Positions 48,165 through 57,027 of a stretch of 64,000 nucleotides of DNA are shown in pieces (within the stretch, counting starts at the first letter, position 1; every line of letters starts with the position of its first letter). Both the position numbers and the translations under genes were made by a program. The stretch comes from Lentibacillus sp. CBA3610 (GTDB taxonomy: Bacteria > Bacillota > Bacilli > Bacillales > Amphibacillaceae), in assembly GCF_013373365.1 (NCBI RefSeq), contig NZ_CP035925.1:1798001-1862000 (forward strand), in the 5' to 3' direction. The notes beneath the pieces are model-generated. The model searched no databases and was not told the DNA's origin. It worked only from the letters and a program-made list of their open reading frames with translations.

Positions 48165-48285
48165 TTAGCGCTTCTGCCGATGTTCCTGCTCTTCTGCTGA
48201 TGTTGCCGCTCTTCTGCTGATATTCCTGTTCTTCTGCTGATACTCCTGGTTTTTGCAGGTGTTGCCACTCTTCCGCTGATAACGC
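48165..48285. repeat. 20 bp tandem repeat
   Basis: CTTCTGC recurs at 48171, 48191, 48211 and 48231, exactly 20 bp apart, in units like CTCTTCTGCTGATGTTGCCG; a further diverged copy lies near 48270. About 5.5 units between two convergent genes (patB and sodC). Confidence 0.88.
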
Positions 48286-48321
48286 TGTCCCGTTAAACTC
48301 TTTTTTTCCAACAATAACCAC

Positions 48322-48897
48322 TTATTCTCCCTGATCCTCATTAAAATTAGTCGGATCAGTCGGTGTTTCGGCTGATTCTTTTTCATCCGTTGCTATAATT
48401 CCGCATACTATTCTGGCACCGGATTCTCCGCCTGGCTGGCTGACACCATCATCCTGTCCTTCATGGATAACGAGTGATGTGCCTTCCCCGTCAAGCAATG
48501 ATTTTTTACCGTCCATTAACGTAGCTTCCGGAAGCATTAATTCAGCTTCCACAAGCCCATCCGGGTCCGCTTCGATATTCGGCAGATCCCCGAGGTGTGA
48601 GCCTTCCGGGTGCATCAGTCCATGCTCATTGCCATCCGGATTAAAATGGCTGCCGGCCGTCGTGAAATCCGGCTGGTCACATTTCGGATATTCATGAACA
48701 TGAATCCCATGATAACCCGGGTCAAGCCCCTCAAGCTCAACTTTAAAATCGACACCTCCATCACCTTCCGTCAATTGAACCGTCCCAATCATATCACCAG
48801 ACGAATTATACATATCAACCGTCCGGGACGTTTGGTCCGTTTCCTGGCAAGCAGTTATGAAGAACATGAATAATACGACCCATAATACCTTCTTCAT
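48322..48897 (-). CDS. sodC: Cu/Zn superoxide dismutase-type lipoprotein
   Basis: 191 residues. Lipoprotein signal with lipobox ITAC (Cys at residue 17). The SodC beta barrel keeps the metal ligands: HVHEYPKC (two His and the disulphide Cys), GSHFNP, EHGLMHPEGSHLGDLPN (three His and Asp) and the late His in LVIHEGQDDG; GARIVCGII supplies the second Cys. So, unlike B. subtilis YojM, in which a copper ligand is lost, it looks able to bind both metals. It would act outside the membrane on superoxide. A Pro/Glu-rich tail of about 20 residues follows the fold. Confidence 0.92.
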   Translation of the reverse strand: MKKVLWVVLFMFFITACQETDQTSRTVDMYNSSGDMIGTVQLTEGDGGVDFKVELEGLDPGYHGIHVHEYPKCDQPDFTTAGSHFNPDGNEHGLMHPEGSHLGDLPNIEADPDGLVEAELMLPEATLMDGKKSLLDGEGTSLVIHEGQDDGVSQPGGESGARIVCGIIATDEKESAETPTDPTNFNEDQGE

Positions 48898-48985
48898 GAA
48901 TGTTGCTCCTTTGCAGTTACTTTATTTTCAGTATCTGCAGTTCAGCCCAAAATTAAACAGGCTCATTTTCTAAATAAGCCTGTTT

Positions 48986-49168
48986 TCAATCGTAATCCTC
49001 ATTTGATGTTTGTTGGTATTCCTCATCCACTTTTTCTGCTTCTTTTTTAGATTTTTTTATGAAATATTTCAAGGCTATAGCGGCCCCGATAATAAAAATA
49101 GTCAATATGATGATGGAAGGTATATATTCTGTTTTATCTTCCGGAAAATAAAGAAATTCCATGCCCAT
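48986..49168 (-). CDS. Small single-pass membrane protein
   Basis: 60 residues from the ATG at 49168 (AAAGGGCG about 10 bases upstream); the open frame to 49348 runs back through kapB's start region and is unlikely. One helix (IPSIIILTIFIIGAAIALKY, about residues 16-36) is followed by a charged tail KKSKKEAEKVDEEYQQ. Divergent from kapB. Not recognised. It could also be a chance frame, but codon use and the ribosome site look real. Confidence 0.6.
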   Translation of the reverse strand: MGMEFLYFPEDKTEYIPSIIILTIFIIGAAIALKYFIKKSKKEAEKVDEEYQQTSNEDYD

Positions 49169-49292
49169 ATAGTCAATCACGCCCTTTGTCTTTATTATAG
49201 CACCTATCGCATTCAAATTCATACAACAGAATCCAAACAATTGCCGAAACCGGATAAAGTTTGGCACAATAGGGTAAAGGAGGTTACGAGAA

Positions 49293-49685
49293 ATGGCAAT
49301 TTCCATTGGAGACATTGTTGAGGTAAAATATAATTCAGGTAAATACATAGGCGAGGTATTGGAAGACCGCGGTGAACGTTATTTAGTCAAGGTCCAAGCC
49401 GTTGTCAAACATCCGATGCAAGGTGATCTGCATAATCCCGGTGAAACGGAAGGTGTCTTTTTTCAGGAGCGAAAAGCCCTTGCACACTACGAAAAAATGA
49501 ACGTTGTTAAGTCCGCCGTTAAAAGTTTTGACGGTGAAGTACCTGACTACCAGGAATCATTGCAGGAAGCCGTCGCTGACATAAAACAAAAGCTTTCCCA
49601 AAAAGATACCGCATTCAACCAACAGTCCCTGAAACAGATTGAAGAGCTCGAACAGCACACATACACAAAAAGCTACTACAGGTAA
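49293..49685 (+). CDS. kapB: Kinase-associated protein B (KapB)
   Basis: 130 residues. KapB is a lipoprotein-class name but a cytosolic SH3-like protein required for KinB input to the sporulation phosphorelay in B. subtilis. It begins ISIGDIVEVKYNSGKYIGEV, a small beta barrel (residues 1-70), then ends in helices rich in Gln and Lys. ATG with AAAGGAGG 9 bases upstream. kinB, which precedes kapB in B. subtilis, is not here. Confidence 0.88.
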   Translation: MAISIGDIVEVKYNSGKYIGEVLEDRGERYLVKVQAVVKHPMQGDLHNPGETEGVFFQERKALAHYEKMNVVKSAVKSFDGEVPDYQESLQEAVADIKQKLSQKDTAFNQQSLKQIEELEQHTYTKSYYR

Positions 49686-49832
49686 AGCGAGGCTTCATTC
49701 AATGGGGTGCTTTTTCCCCATTGAATGTTAGTCCGAGCAGAATCGGACATTTATGGTCAGTTAGCCGCCGTTCTTGGGCGGGTTATTGACCATTATATGC
49801 GGGGTAAAGCGAAACTTCAACCGTTACATACG
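49683..49832 (-). repeat. Structured dispersed element with three hairpins, copy 1
   Basis: Read on the minus strand: ATAATGGTCA...CCGCCCAAGAACGGCGG...TGACCATAAATG, then GTCCGATTCTGCTCGGAC, then CAATGGGGAAAAAGCACCCCATTG and AAGCCTCGCTTTAC. A homologous copy is at 61.97 kb. A TAAAGCGAAACTTC box also lies at 49805. It starts at the kapB stop codon. Confidence 0.75.
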
Positions 49833-49844
49833 GGGTAACAAAAC

Positions 49845-49883
49845 GGAGCTAGCGGACAATCATCCCTAGCTCCACAGTTTTTG
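49845..49883 (-). terminator. ptsH terminator
   Basis: On the minus strand TGGAGCTAGGGATG..CGCTAGCTCCG then TTTTGTT. Confidence 0.7.
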
Positions 49884-49930
49884 TGCATAAAAATACATTG
49901 TGATTGAAAACTCTTTTAAAACTCCGGTCC

Positions 49931-50194
49931 TTACTCACCCAGATGTTCGTTGACTACCTCGGTAACACCTTTAATCGCCTCAGCTTCATCCCCGCCTGTT
50001 GCGGTGATTTTAACCTCGGCTCCTTTAGGGATCCCAAGAGACATAACGCCCATAATCGATTTAAGATTAACGTCTTTGCCATTATATGAAATTTCAATTT
50101 CCGATTCGAATTGCCCGGCCTTATTTACCAGCAGTGTTGCCGGACGTGCATGCACCCCGGTATCCGCTGTAATCGTAAACGTTTTTTCCTCCAT
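49931..50194 (-). CDS. ptsH: Phosphocarrier protein HPr
   Basis: 87 residues. His15 phosphorylation site is in [13 protein letters not shown] and the regulatory Ser46 in [12 protein letters not shown], so it can serve both sugar uptake (PTS phosphotransfer from enzyme I) and CcpA-mediated catabolite control. Because His15 is kept it is HPr, not Crh (which has Gln15). No ptsI follows: the gene stands alone with its own terminator, while in B. subtilis ptsH is joined to ptsG and ptsI. Confidence 0.93.
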   Translation of the reverse strand: MEEKTFTITADTGVHARPATLLVNKAGQFESEIEISYNGKDVNLKSIMGVMSLGIPKGAEVKITATGGDEAEAIKGVTEVVNEHLGE

Positions 50195-50401
50195 TGCTTT
50201 TCATCCTTCCAAAAATAAATTCCTAACGTATGTATTCCGTTTATGGTGGAATACAATACATCAGTATTATTATATACAATTATGACGTATTTTGAAATAA
50301 AAATGCAACGAATCCTGTGTCAATTTCGCGAAATTTGTTTTTGAAAAGCCAATATGGTACCGTTATTTTGAATCAATTTGTATGTGGGAGGCGAATGTAA
50401 C

Positions 50402-51109
50402 ATGAGTGTCCATATTGGTGCAAATAAAGGTGACATCGCGGATAAAATTTTACTGCCGGGTGATCCGTTAAGGGCTAAATTCATCGCAGAAACATTTTTG
50501 GAGGATGTGACACAATACAACCAAGTACGCGGCATGTACGGTTTTACCGGTACATATAAAGGTGAACGGGTTTCCGTTCAGGGAACCGGGATGGGGGTGC
50601 CATCCATATCAATTTATGTTAACGAATTAATTCAGGAATATGATGTGCAAAAATTAATCCGCGTCGGTACATGCGGGGCGATTCAGGAGGATGTTAAAGT
50701 CCGGGATGTGATTCTCGCTCAGGGAGCAACAACTGATTCGCAAATGAACCGGATGATTTTTAATGGCATTGATTACGCTCCCCTCGCTGATTTCGAATTA
50801 CTGAAAAATGCCTATGATACCGGAAAAGAACAAGGCTTGAATCTGCGTGTCGGGAATGTATTCACAAGTGATACGTTTTACCGGGATAATGCAAGAGAAA
50901 TTAATGAGCTGCTGGCCAAATATAACGTGCTTGCGATTGAAATGGAGACGACAGCATTGTACACGCTTGCTGCCAAGTTTAATCGCCAGGCATTGACAGT
51001 TCTGACAGTATCCGATCATATCTTAACCGGAGAGGAAACATCCGCTGAAGAGCGTCAGACAACATTCCATGACATGATGGAAGTCGCCCTTGACTCAGCC
51101 TTGAAATAA
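50402..51109 (+). CDS. deoD: Purine nucleoside phosphorylase, DeoD type
   Basis: 235 residues. Phosphorolysis of purine (deoxy)nucleosides. Motifs: [15 protein letters not shown] (phosphate loop, about residues 16-30), RVGTCGAIQ, and [13 protein letters not shown], the ribose/base site; SDHILTGEE contains the general-acid Asp. Start chosen at 50402, 7-8 bases after GGGAGGCG; the frame opens 24 bases earlier. Confidence 0.95.
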   Translation: MSVHIGANKGDIADKILLPGDPLRAKFIAETFLEDVTQYNQVRGMYGFTGTYKGERVSVQGTGMGVPSISIYVNELIQEYDVQKLIRVGTCGAIQEDVKVRDVILAQGATTDSQMNRMIFNGIDYAPLADFELLKNAYDTGKEQGLNLRVGNVFTSDTFYRDNAREINELLAKYNVLAIEMETTALYTLAAKFNRQALTVLTVSDHILTGEETSAEERQTTFHDMMEVALDSALK

Positions 51110-51147
51110 GATATTACAGTTTATAGATTTAATGGCAACAACAACCT

Positions 51148-51188
51148 TTGAGAAAACAGTCTTTATTGTTAAAGGCTGTTTTTTTACC
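51148..51188 (+). terminator. deoD terminator
   Basis: AAACAGTCTTTA, TTGT, TAAAGGCTGTTTTTTT. Confidence 0.85.
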
Positions 51189-51195
51189 CCTTAAA

Positions 51196-51247
51196 TGTTA
51201 ACCATTAATGATTAAGCGTTGACAATTAATTCAATTCAAACTATTAT
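51196..51247 (+). promoter_or_regulatory. bioY promoter with a BirA-like operator
   Basis: TTGACA (51219-51224), 17 bases, TATTAT (51242-51247). TGTTAAC (51196-51202) and GTTGACA (51218-51224) form an inverted repeat with a 15-base gap overlapping the -35, which resembles Firmicute BirA boxes (TTGTTAACC..GGTTAACAA). Promoter good; operator moderately supported by the biotin gene it controls. Confidence 0.6.
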
Positions 51248-51270
51248 CTTGTATATGGAGAGGGTTAACA

Positions 51271-51870
51271 ATGACTAAATTACGTACGACCAACTTAACA
51301 TTCAGTGCAATCTTTGTATGTCTGATGGCAATCGGCGCTAACATTACAGTGTGGTTCCCGATGCTGGCTATACCAATTGGCGGGGCAACTGTACCATTAT
51401 CCTTGCAGACATTTTTTGCGACCATCGCCGGATTGATGCTCGGTAAAAGACTTGGGGCGTTCGCTATGATGACGTACATTTTAATTGGCATAGCAGGATT
51501 GCCGGTGTTTTCCCAGCTGAAGGCAGGTCCGATGCAGCTTTTTTTACCAACCGGCGGATTCATCATTTCCTTTATATTCGTGGCTTTTTTTGCAGGGCTG
51601 ATTGCAGAACGATGCAAAAAACCATCCTATCCAATGTATATACTGGCAGCATTTACTGGACTGATTTTCAATTATGGCATTGGCGTCACCTACATGTATG
51701 TTGCCATAAATACATGGCTGGAACTCCAAATCTCTTATACACTTGCCTGGTCCGGTATGATTCCATTTCTGATTAAAGATACAGGTTTAGCCTGCTTGGC
51801 CGCTGTGTTTATGTTGAACTTGGTAAAACGGATCCCATCCAGGTGGATCTCAACAGTCAAAGCTTCCTGA
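51271..51870 (+). CDS. bioY: Biotin ECF transporter S component
   Basis: 199 residues, about six helices. BioY binds biotin in the membrane and works alone or with the shared ECF module. Family marks: PLSLQTFFATIAGLMLGKRL (about residues 41-60), GLPVFSQLKAGP, and LFLPTGGFIISFI. ATG with GGAGAGGG 8 bases upstream. A BirA-like site and promoter lie just upstream, supporting a biotin role. Confidence 0.93.
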   Translation: MTKLRTTNLTFSAIFVCLMAIGANITVWFPMLAIPIGGATVPLSLQTFFATIAGLMLGKRLGAFAMMTYILIGIAGLPVFSQLKAGPMQLFLPTGGFIISFIFVAFFAGLIAERCKKPSYPMYILAAFTGLIFNYGIGVTYMYVAINTWLELQISYTLAWSGMIPFLIKDTGLACLAAVFMLNLVKRIPSRWISTVKAS

Positions 51871-52020
51871 GCCTATACCGTACAAAATTTAAAACTGTCC
51901 TTTCTATGTTAAATTCGCAGAGGATTATGATAAAATAACCTCATACATATATTGTTATTAAATTTGTGAGTGGTTAGACTGTATATTGTTAACAGCAATA
52001 GAGAGGATGTTCCTGCATAC

Positions 52021-52494
52021 ATGGACTATTTTGTCAATTTCCCATTATGGGCGGCATTATCCGCTATTGGTTTCGCTCAAGTTATCAAAATTCCGATCAG
52101 GCTGGTTGCCACAAGAGAATTTAAACCTGGTTTAGCTTTCTCCACAGGCGGCATGCCAAGCAGTCATTCCGCTGCTGTCGCTGCATTGACGACCGGAGTT
52201 GGCATTGTAGAGGGAACAGATTCAGTCATGTTTGCCGTATCAACTGTTTTCAGTGTCATCATCATGTTTGATGCCTCCGGTGTTCGCAGACAGGCTGGTG
52301 AACAAGCAATTGTCATTAATCAACTAGTGAAGGATTTTCAATATTTTAGAGAAGGCGCGAAAGACTGGAATCAAAAAGAAGAAAACCAAAAACGGAAGGA
52401 ACTTAAAGAGCTCCTCGGGCACCAGCCCATTGAAGTGTTTTTTGGCGGATTATCAGGAATAGCCATAGCCTTTTTTCTATATCAGTTTTATTAG
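52021..52494 (+). CDS. yuiD: Divergent PAP2 family membrane protein (YuiD)
   Basis: 157 residues. The acid-phosphatase/vanadium-haloperoxidase-related family (DUF212), with FSTGGMPSSHSAAVAALTTG (about residues 44-63), the phosphate-binding SSH motif, and DASGVRRQAGEQA (about residues 86-98). Three to four helices. Start set at the second Met in frame (52021), where the family N-terminus begins; the GAGAGG site is 14 bases away, so the start is less certain than others (an upstream GTG is at 51970). In B. subtilis yuiD is next to yuiC, as here. Confidence 0.88.
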   Translation: MDYFVNFPLWAALSAIGFAQVIKIPIRLVATREFKPGLAFSTGGMPSSHSAAVAALTTGVGIVEGTDSVMFAVSTVFSVIIMFDASGVRRQAGEQAIVINQLVKDFQYFREGAKDWNQKEENQKRKELKELLGHQPIEVFFGGLSGIAIAFFLYQFY

Positions 52495-52549
52495 CGCTGC
52501 TTAAACAACACATTGTCATCGCGCGAAACCAACATCTTTGTTAAAAATT

Positions 52550-52587
52550 TTAAAAAGCCGTCCCGACGCATTTGGGACGGCTTTTCA
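52550..52587. terminator. Bidirectional terminator between yuiD and yuiC
   Basis: AAAAGCCGTCCC, GACGCATTT, GGGACGGCTTTT. Confidence 0.88.
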
Positions 52588-52590
52588 TAA

Positions 52591-53280
52591 TCAGCCCTCA
52601 ATAATTTGGTTTCGAAAGACTTGCATGGATTCATCTTCATTCAAATTGTTCAGAACTTCTTCACTCAGGTGGCCGTCACCTTCTTCAATAATGTAAACTT
52701 CCACCTCTTGTTTTCCCCATTCGGAATAGACATCGTCAACAGTCTCATAATACAAATCAATTTTATTTCCTGTAATGGCACCGCCTTTATCCGCGACTAC
52801 GCCATAGCCATAACCTGGAATAAACATAATCGTCCCAATTGGGTAAATGTCCAAATCAGCTGCTATAGTAGAATATAAGTCTCGTTTAACCTGAACACCT
52901 GAATAGGTTATGCCAAATTCCGGATGATCCGGTGTTTTACCAGTTGATTCCACACCAGCTGTGTACCCGGTTGCCGTTACAGTGGCACTGGGGTATTGTT
53001 CAGTATTCACATATTCTTCCAATGATTCCGGTCCTTCAATATGTTCACTTGAAATATAGCGTTCCTGCTGCTTCTTTGTATTCAATTGCTTATCTTTTAA
53101 CATAACATCCCGTTGCTCAGCTTTATCATGGGATTTCACCGCTGATGATGCCTCATTTTGAAATGTCCAGGCTTGCACATCTGAAATCGAAATATTTGAG
53201 ATGGACGATATCGTTACAAAAAATGCTCCTAAAAATAAAAGAGTCATCGCCGTTCTTCTGAATAAATTCATTTTTTTCAA
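52591..53280 (-). CDS. yuiC: 3D-domain cell-wall protein (YuiC)
   Basis: 229 residues. N-terminal signal/anchor ([19 protein letters not shown] region), a charged linker, then the 3D domain with its three Asp: ATGYTAG...[39 protein letters not shown]. YuiC-type proteins are Rpf-like peptidoglycan lytic enzymes of stationary phase in Firmicutes. Start set at TTG 53280, 6 bases after AAAGGTG; a GTG at 53289 would overlap the ribosome site. Precedes the yuiD terminator. Confidence 0.88.
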   Translation of the reverse strand: MKKMNLFRRTAMTLLFLGAFFVTISSISNISISDVQAWTFQNEASSAVKSHDKAEQRDVMLKDKQLNTKKQQERYISSEHIEGPESLEEYVNTEQYPSATVTATGYTAGVESTGKTPDHPEFGITYSGVQVKRDLYSTIAADLDIYPIGTIMFIPGYGYGVVADKGGAITGNKIDLYYETVDDVYSEWGKQEVEVYIIEEGDGHLSEEVLNNLNEDESMQVFRNQIIEG

Positions 53281-53489
53281 TGATAACACCTTTCCGGCAG
53301 TATGCTACTTCTGGTGTAACAGTTTGAGATAGTCAGTACCTGCAAACCATCCACCCAATTAACTGCCTACTTGGACAGTGTTACCAGATTTATCATTAAT
53401 ATACGTTATAAACTTAAAAAGATATTTGAATATTATGAAGTGACACTTAATAAGGACTCAACGCTTTTAATGAGTGATATAATATTGCC

Positions 53490-53802
53490 CTAAAACATTT
53501 GATAACCACTTTTCCGCAAAAGCTTGATGACAAAGCCGGAAACGATTGTCCCGACAAAACCCGCTGCAAGAATCGTTATATCCGCAGCTGTTATCGCAGC
53601 CAATCCTGAGAAAGCCCTGGCCAAACGCATCACCCGGTGACGTGAAGTATTCCATGGTTGAAATATCATCTACAATCATTAATACGATAAACGGATAAAT
53701 AAATGCCATCAGCCAAGTACGGCGCAATAGCATATTTAATATAAACGCCAGTCCAAAAAATATGATAAAAAACAATAAAATGGAAACAACAAACTGTATC
53801 AA
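53490..53802 (-). pseudogene. yuiB: YuiB membrane protein, frameshifted
   Basis: The N-terminal half reads normally: ILLFFIIFFGLAFILNMLLR, RRTWLMAFIYP, MEYFTSPGDAF. After that the open frame turns into Cys/Arg-rich nonsense (SCGYNDSCSGFCRDN). In the neighbouring frame the expected C-terminus is present, ARAFSGLAAITAADITILAA and GFVIKLLRKSGYQMF, ending at TAG 53490. One extra or two missing bases near 53620 explain this. A single lesion in an otherwise normal 105-residue, three-helix protein: sequence error or recent mutation. yuiB-yumB order matches B. subtilis. Confidence 0.82.
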
Positions 53803-53896
53803 CCTTGTATCTCCCTTCGCTGTGCATACAGGTTTTATTTTATAACAAATAAAAGAAAAAGCAAAGACAGCAAGCTCGTCTTTGCTTCCGAAAATT

Positions 53897-55111
53897 TCAG
53901 TGAAAAATATTAAATTTGCCTTTTCGCATCAACAGATTAAAACCGCCCAACTTAAATAAATAACGGTTATCTATGATCTTTTTCAAGAGAACAGCTTTCC
54001 AGCCGACCAATTGACGGTTATTCAAAACATTGCCAATCGCATCGGTTTGACCAAGCGATGCTACCGTTCCGAGCAAATGTGGTTTAAATGACTGAAACTC
54101 AGATCCATCGATTAATGCTTTGACGTTTCGTGCAACCGTTTCAGACTCCTGAACAGCAATTTGTGCTGTTGGCGGATAAGGCTTCCCGTTCTTATCCTCA
54201 ATCATTGCACAATCCCCTATGACAAACACATCATCATAGTCCGGAGCCCGCATATCCTGCCGTACTTTAACTTTACCCTGACTATGATCCAATCCTGCCT
54301 TTTCAATAAGCGAATTAGCACGAACACCTGCCGCCCAGACTGTCGTATAGGTTGGTATTTCCACTAGTTTTCCATCTTTCTCATAAACAACCCGATCCGA
54401 TTTACATTCTTTCAACGTGGCTTCTGTTATAAATTCAACACCTCGTGACTCAAGCGAACTCATCGCATATTCTGCAAGCTGCTGGTCAAACCCCGGTAAA
54501 ATCGTTGGCGTCTTTTCGATATTAACAATCCGTATCATTGTCTTATTAATATCGTATTCTTCACAAAGCTCAGGAATGCGGTTTGCCAGCTCACCCAAAA
54601 ATTCAATACCTGTGAAGCCACCCCCGCCGACAACGATGTTAAGTCTTTCCGGTTTTTGTTCCTCTTCATGCTGATATTTCGCAAAGTTATATTGAAGATG
54701 TTCCTTGATTAGACGAGCGTTATTAATACTTCCAATCGTGAATGCGTGTTCTTCCAAACCGGTTACGCCACATACTGCAGTTTCAAAACCTAAACCTATA
54801 ACGAGAATGTCGTACTGTAATTCACTGTCAGCCAATTTAACTTTCTTCTCATCCGGTTTGATTGAAACAACTGTATCCAATATGAATTCCGTTTTCTGCA
54901 GATTGATAACCTCTTTGACCGGAATCCGTGTCCGGTCATGATGCAATGTTCCGGCTGCGTTCTCATGCAGCCAGGTTGTTTGATAATGGTAATCATTTTT
55001 ATTGACAAGCGTCAATGTTGCATCATGCTCAGACAACATCTTTTCAAGCTTGACTGCGGTCATGATACCTCCATATCCTGCGCCTAAAACAACAATACGC
55101 GGCTTCCCCAT
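53897..55111 (-). CDS. yumB: Type II NADH dehydrogenase (YumB/Ndh-like)
   Basis: 404 residues. Transfers electrons from NADH to menaquinone without pumping protons. FAD-binding Rossmann motif VVLGAGYGGIMTA (about residues 6-18), the quinone-site AQIAVQE motif (in PPTAQIAVQESE, about residues 317-328), the second dinucleotide fold IVVGGGGFTGIE (about residues 159-170) and the FAD motif VFVIGDCAMIED. The C-terminal amphipathic part (WKAVLLKKIIDNRYLFKLGG) docks to the membrane. It complements the menaquinone genes in this window. Divergent from yumC; the 319 bp between them hold no signal I can name. Confidence 0.93.
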   Translation of the reverse strand: MGKPRIVVLGAGYGGIMTAVKLEKMLSEHDATLTLVNKNDYHYQTTWLHENAAGTLHHDRTRIPVKEVINLQKTEFILDTVVSIKPDEKKVKLADSELQYDILVIGLGFETAVCGVTGLEEHAFTIGSINNARLIKEHLQYNFAKYQHEEEQKPERLNIVVGGGGFTGIEFLGELANRIPELCEEYDINKTMIRIVNIEKTPTILPGFDQQLAEYAMSSLESRGVEFITEATLKECKSDRVVYEKDGKLVEIPTYTTVWAAGVRANSLIEKAGLDHSQGKVKVRQDMRAPDYDDVFVIGDCAMIEDKNGKPYPPTAQIAVQESETVARNVKALIDGSEFQSFKPHLLGTVASLGQTDAIGNVLNNRQLVGWKAVLLKKIIDNRYLFKLGGFNLLMRKGKFNIFH

Positions 55112-55430
55112 TGTATCATCACTTCCATTAAAAAATTCTGTCTATAAATCGAAAAAGTTTCTTTCTTTGTCAATTTCGTTTAGTTACATCATCTATTCTT
55201 TCATTTAAAATGAAATGTGTTAGTTACTAATTTGTAATGCAACTGTAATCCATTCCATATCATATTGGTTTTTCAACCTTGTTTCAAGACAAACAAACAC
55301 TTTCCGTCAAATTAAATTTTTCAGATATTTCATTTCATAACTTGGTTTTTTTTCAAGTAGATTAATACACATCATTAGTCTTTTTATGATACGATACCCA
55401 TGGTGTATTAAAATTAATGGGGGGACATCC

Positions 55431-56417
55431 ATGACAGATAAAGTTTATGACGTTACCATTATTGGAGCTGGTCCCGCTGGCTTATTCACCGCATTTTATG
55501 GTGGAATGCGACAAGCAAGCGTTAAAATAATGGAAAGCTTACCTCATACTGGGGGGCAATTAACTGCCCTGTACCCAGAGAAATATATATACGATGTTGC
55601 TGGATTCCCGGGTGTTCGGGCACAGGATTTAGTGGACAACCTCGAAGAACAGGCCATGATGTTTGACCCAACGATTGTGCTTGGACAATCGGTTGAAGAA
55701 GTGGAGCGCCTTGAAGATGATACATTTAAATTAACCTCCAACAATGGCGAGGAACATTTTACGAAAACAATCATCATTACAGCCGGGAACGGTGCTTTTC
55801 AGCCGCGCCGTTTAAACGTTGAAGGGTGCGATCAATTTGAAGGCGTGAATTTACATTATCATGTAAAAGACATGAACGCTTACCAGGGGCAGAACGTTAT
55901 GCTTCTTGGCGGTGGTGACTCAGCGGTGGACTGGGCTCTCATGCTGGAACCGATTGCCGAAAAAGTCACATTGGTCCACCGCCGGGATAAATTCAGAGCA
56001 CACGAACACAGTGTTGAACAATTGAAGAATTCCAGCGTCGATGTTGTAACACCTTATATACCGACTGCCATCAGCGGTAACGGGGAAATTGAGACAGTTA
56101 CATTAAGCGAGGCTAAAGGAGATTCAACCATTGAAGTCGATGTTGATTCAGTCCTTTGTAATTACGGTTTTGTATCATCGCTAGGTTCAATTAAAAATTG
56201 GGGCCTTGAAATTGAGAAAAACAGTATTGTCGTCAATTCACGGATGGAAACCAATATTCCCGGCATTTATGCTGCCGGTGACGTTACAACCTATTCCGGA
56301 AAAGTAAACCTGATTGCCACCGGATTCGGGGAGGGTCCGACAGCAATCAATAACGCGAAACAATATATCGATCCAAAAGCACGTATCCAGCCTAAGCATT
56401 CAACTGCGATGTTTTAG
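55431..56417 (+). CDS. yumC: Ferredoxin-NADP(H) reductase, thioredoxin reductase-like (YumC)
   Basis: 328 residues. FAD fold [16 protein letters not shown] (about residues 10-25), NADP fold [16 protein letters not shown] (about residues 157-172) and the FAD end [15 protein letters not shown]. It lacks the CxxC of true thioredoxin reductases, as expected for this group, which supplies reduced ferredoxin or flavodoxin. The start is the ATG at 55431 after GGGGGGAC. The stop is followed at once by repeat E. Confidence 0.94.
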   Translation: MTDKVYDVTIIGAGPAGLFTAFYGGMRQASVKIMESLPHTGGQLTALYPEKYIYDVAGFPGVRAQDLVDNLEEQAMMFDPTIVLGQSVEEVERLEDDTFKLTSNNGEEHFTKTIIITAGNGAFQPRRLNVEGCDQFEGVNLHYHVKDMNAYQGQNVMLLGGGDSAVDWALMLEPIAEKVTLVHRRDKFRAHEHSVEQLKNSSVDVVTPYIPTAISGNGEIETVTLSEAKGDSTIEVDVDSVLCNYGFVSSLGSIKNWGLEIEKNSIVVNSRMETNIPGIYAAGDVTTYSGKVNLIATGFGEGPTAINNAKQYIDPKARIQPKHSTAMF

Positions 56418-56530
56418 GAAAAAACGCTGGAGCGTCTTTTCAGATGTCGGAGGGAAGAAGTCGGATTGGAGGGGATCGGCGAGTGTGCCGATTTCTGTTT
56501 TTAAAACATCACCCTGAATTTTATACTTCT
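56418..56530 (+). repeat. Dispersed hairpin repeat, copy E
   Basis: Begins right after the yumC TAG: GAAAAAACGCTGGAGCGTC, CAGATGTCGG, GTCGGATTGG, GATCGGCGAGTGTGCCGAT hairpin, tail AAAACATCACCCTGAATTTTATACTT. Confidence 0.88.
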
Positions 56531-56535
56531 TTATA

Positions 56536-56576
56536 AAAAGCCAGAGCGCTTCATGAAAGACGCTCTGGCTTTTTCA
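56536..56576. terminator. Bidirectional terminator between yumC and yutM
   Basis: AAAAAGCCAGAGCG, CTTCATGAAAGA, CGCTCTGGCTTTTT. Confidence 0.88.
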
Positions 56577-56582
56577 ATCCTA

Positions 56583-56939
56583 TTAGCATTTTTCCGGTGA
56601 GCCCACTCGGCGGTCGGTTCTGAATGACGATCCGCAGCCGCATGATACGATCGCGTTTGGATTATCGATACTGAAGCCGCCACCCATCATATTTTGTTTA
56701 AAATCAATGGTCGTTCCTTCGATAATCGGTGCATCCTGCTTATTGATAACAACCGGAATGCCATTTATGTCCTCAACCATATCCAGTTCGTCATTCACGT
56801 CATGATCAAACCCCAATGAATAGGAGAGTCCGCTGCAGCCGCCTCCCTGAATGCCAAAACGCAAACGGGCGCCTGCCTCCTCTTCCTTCATCATCTCTTT
56901 AACCTGATCTGCGGCACCTTCTGTGATTGAAATAACCAT
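56583..56939 (-). CDS. yutM: A-type Fe-S cluster carrier (HesB/IscA family, YutM)
   Basis: 118 residues. The three conserved Cys are present: GGGCSGLSYSLG (about residue 35) and SCGCGSSF (about residues 99-101). It carries or transfers Fe-S clusters to client proteins. Close relatives are ErpA/SufA. GAGGAGG precedes the ATG. Near other Fe-S genes (yutI, yuzD). Confidence 0.93.
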   Translation of the reverse strand: MVISITEGAADQVKEMMKEEEAGARLRFGIQGGGCSGLSYSLGFDHDVNDELDMVEDINGIPVVINKQDAPIIEGTTIDFKQNMMGGGFSIDNPNAIVSCGCGSSFRTDRRVGSPEKC

Positions 56940-57027
56940 ATTTATGTCCTCCTCTTTTAAAGATGAGTCAACTTAATTGTTACTCTCCAGTATACAAACT
57001 ATCAAGCAACGATTCAACGATTATAAC

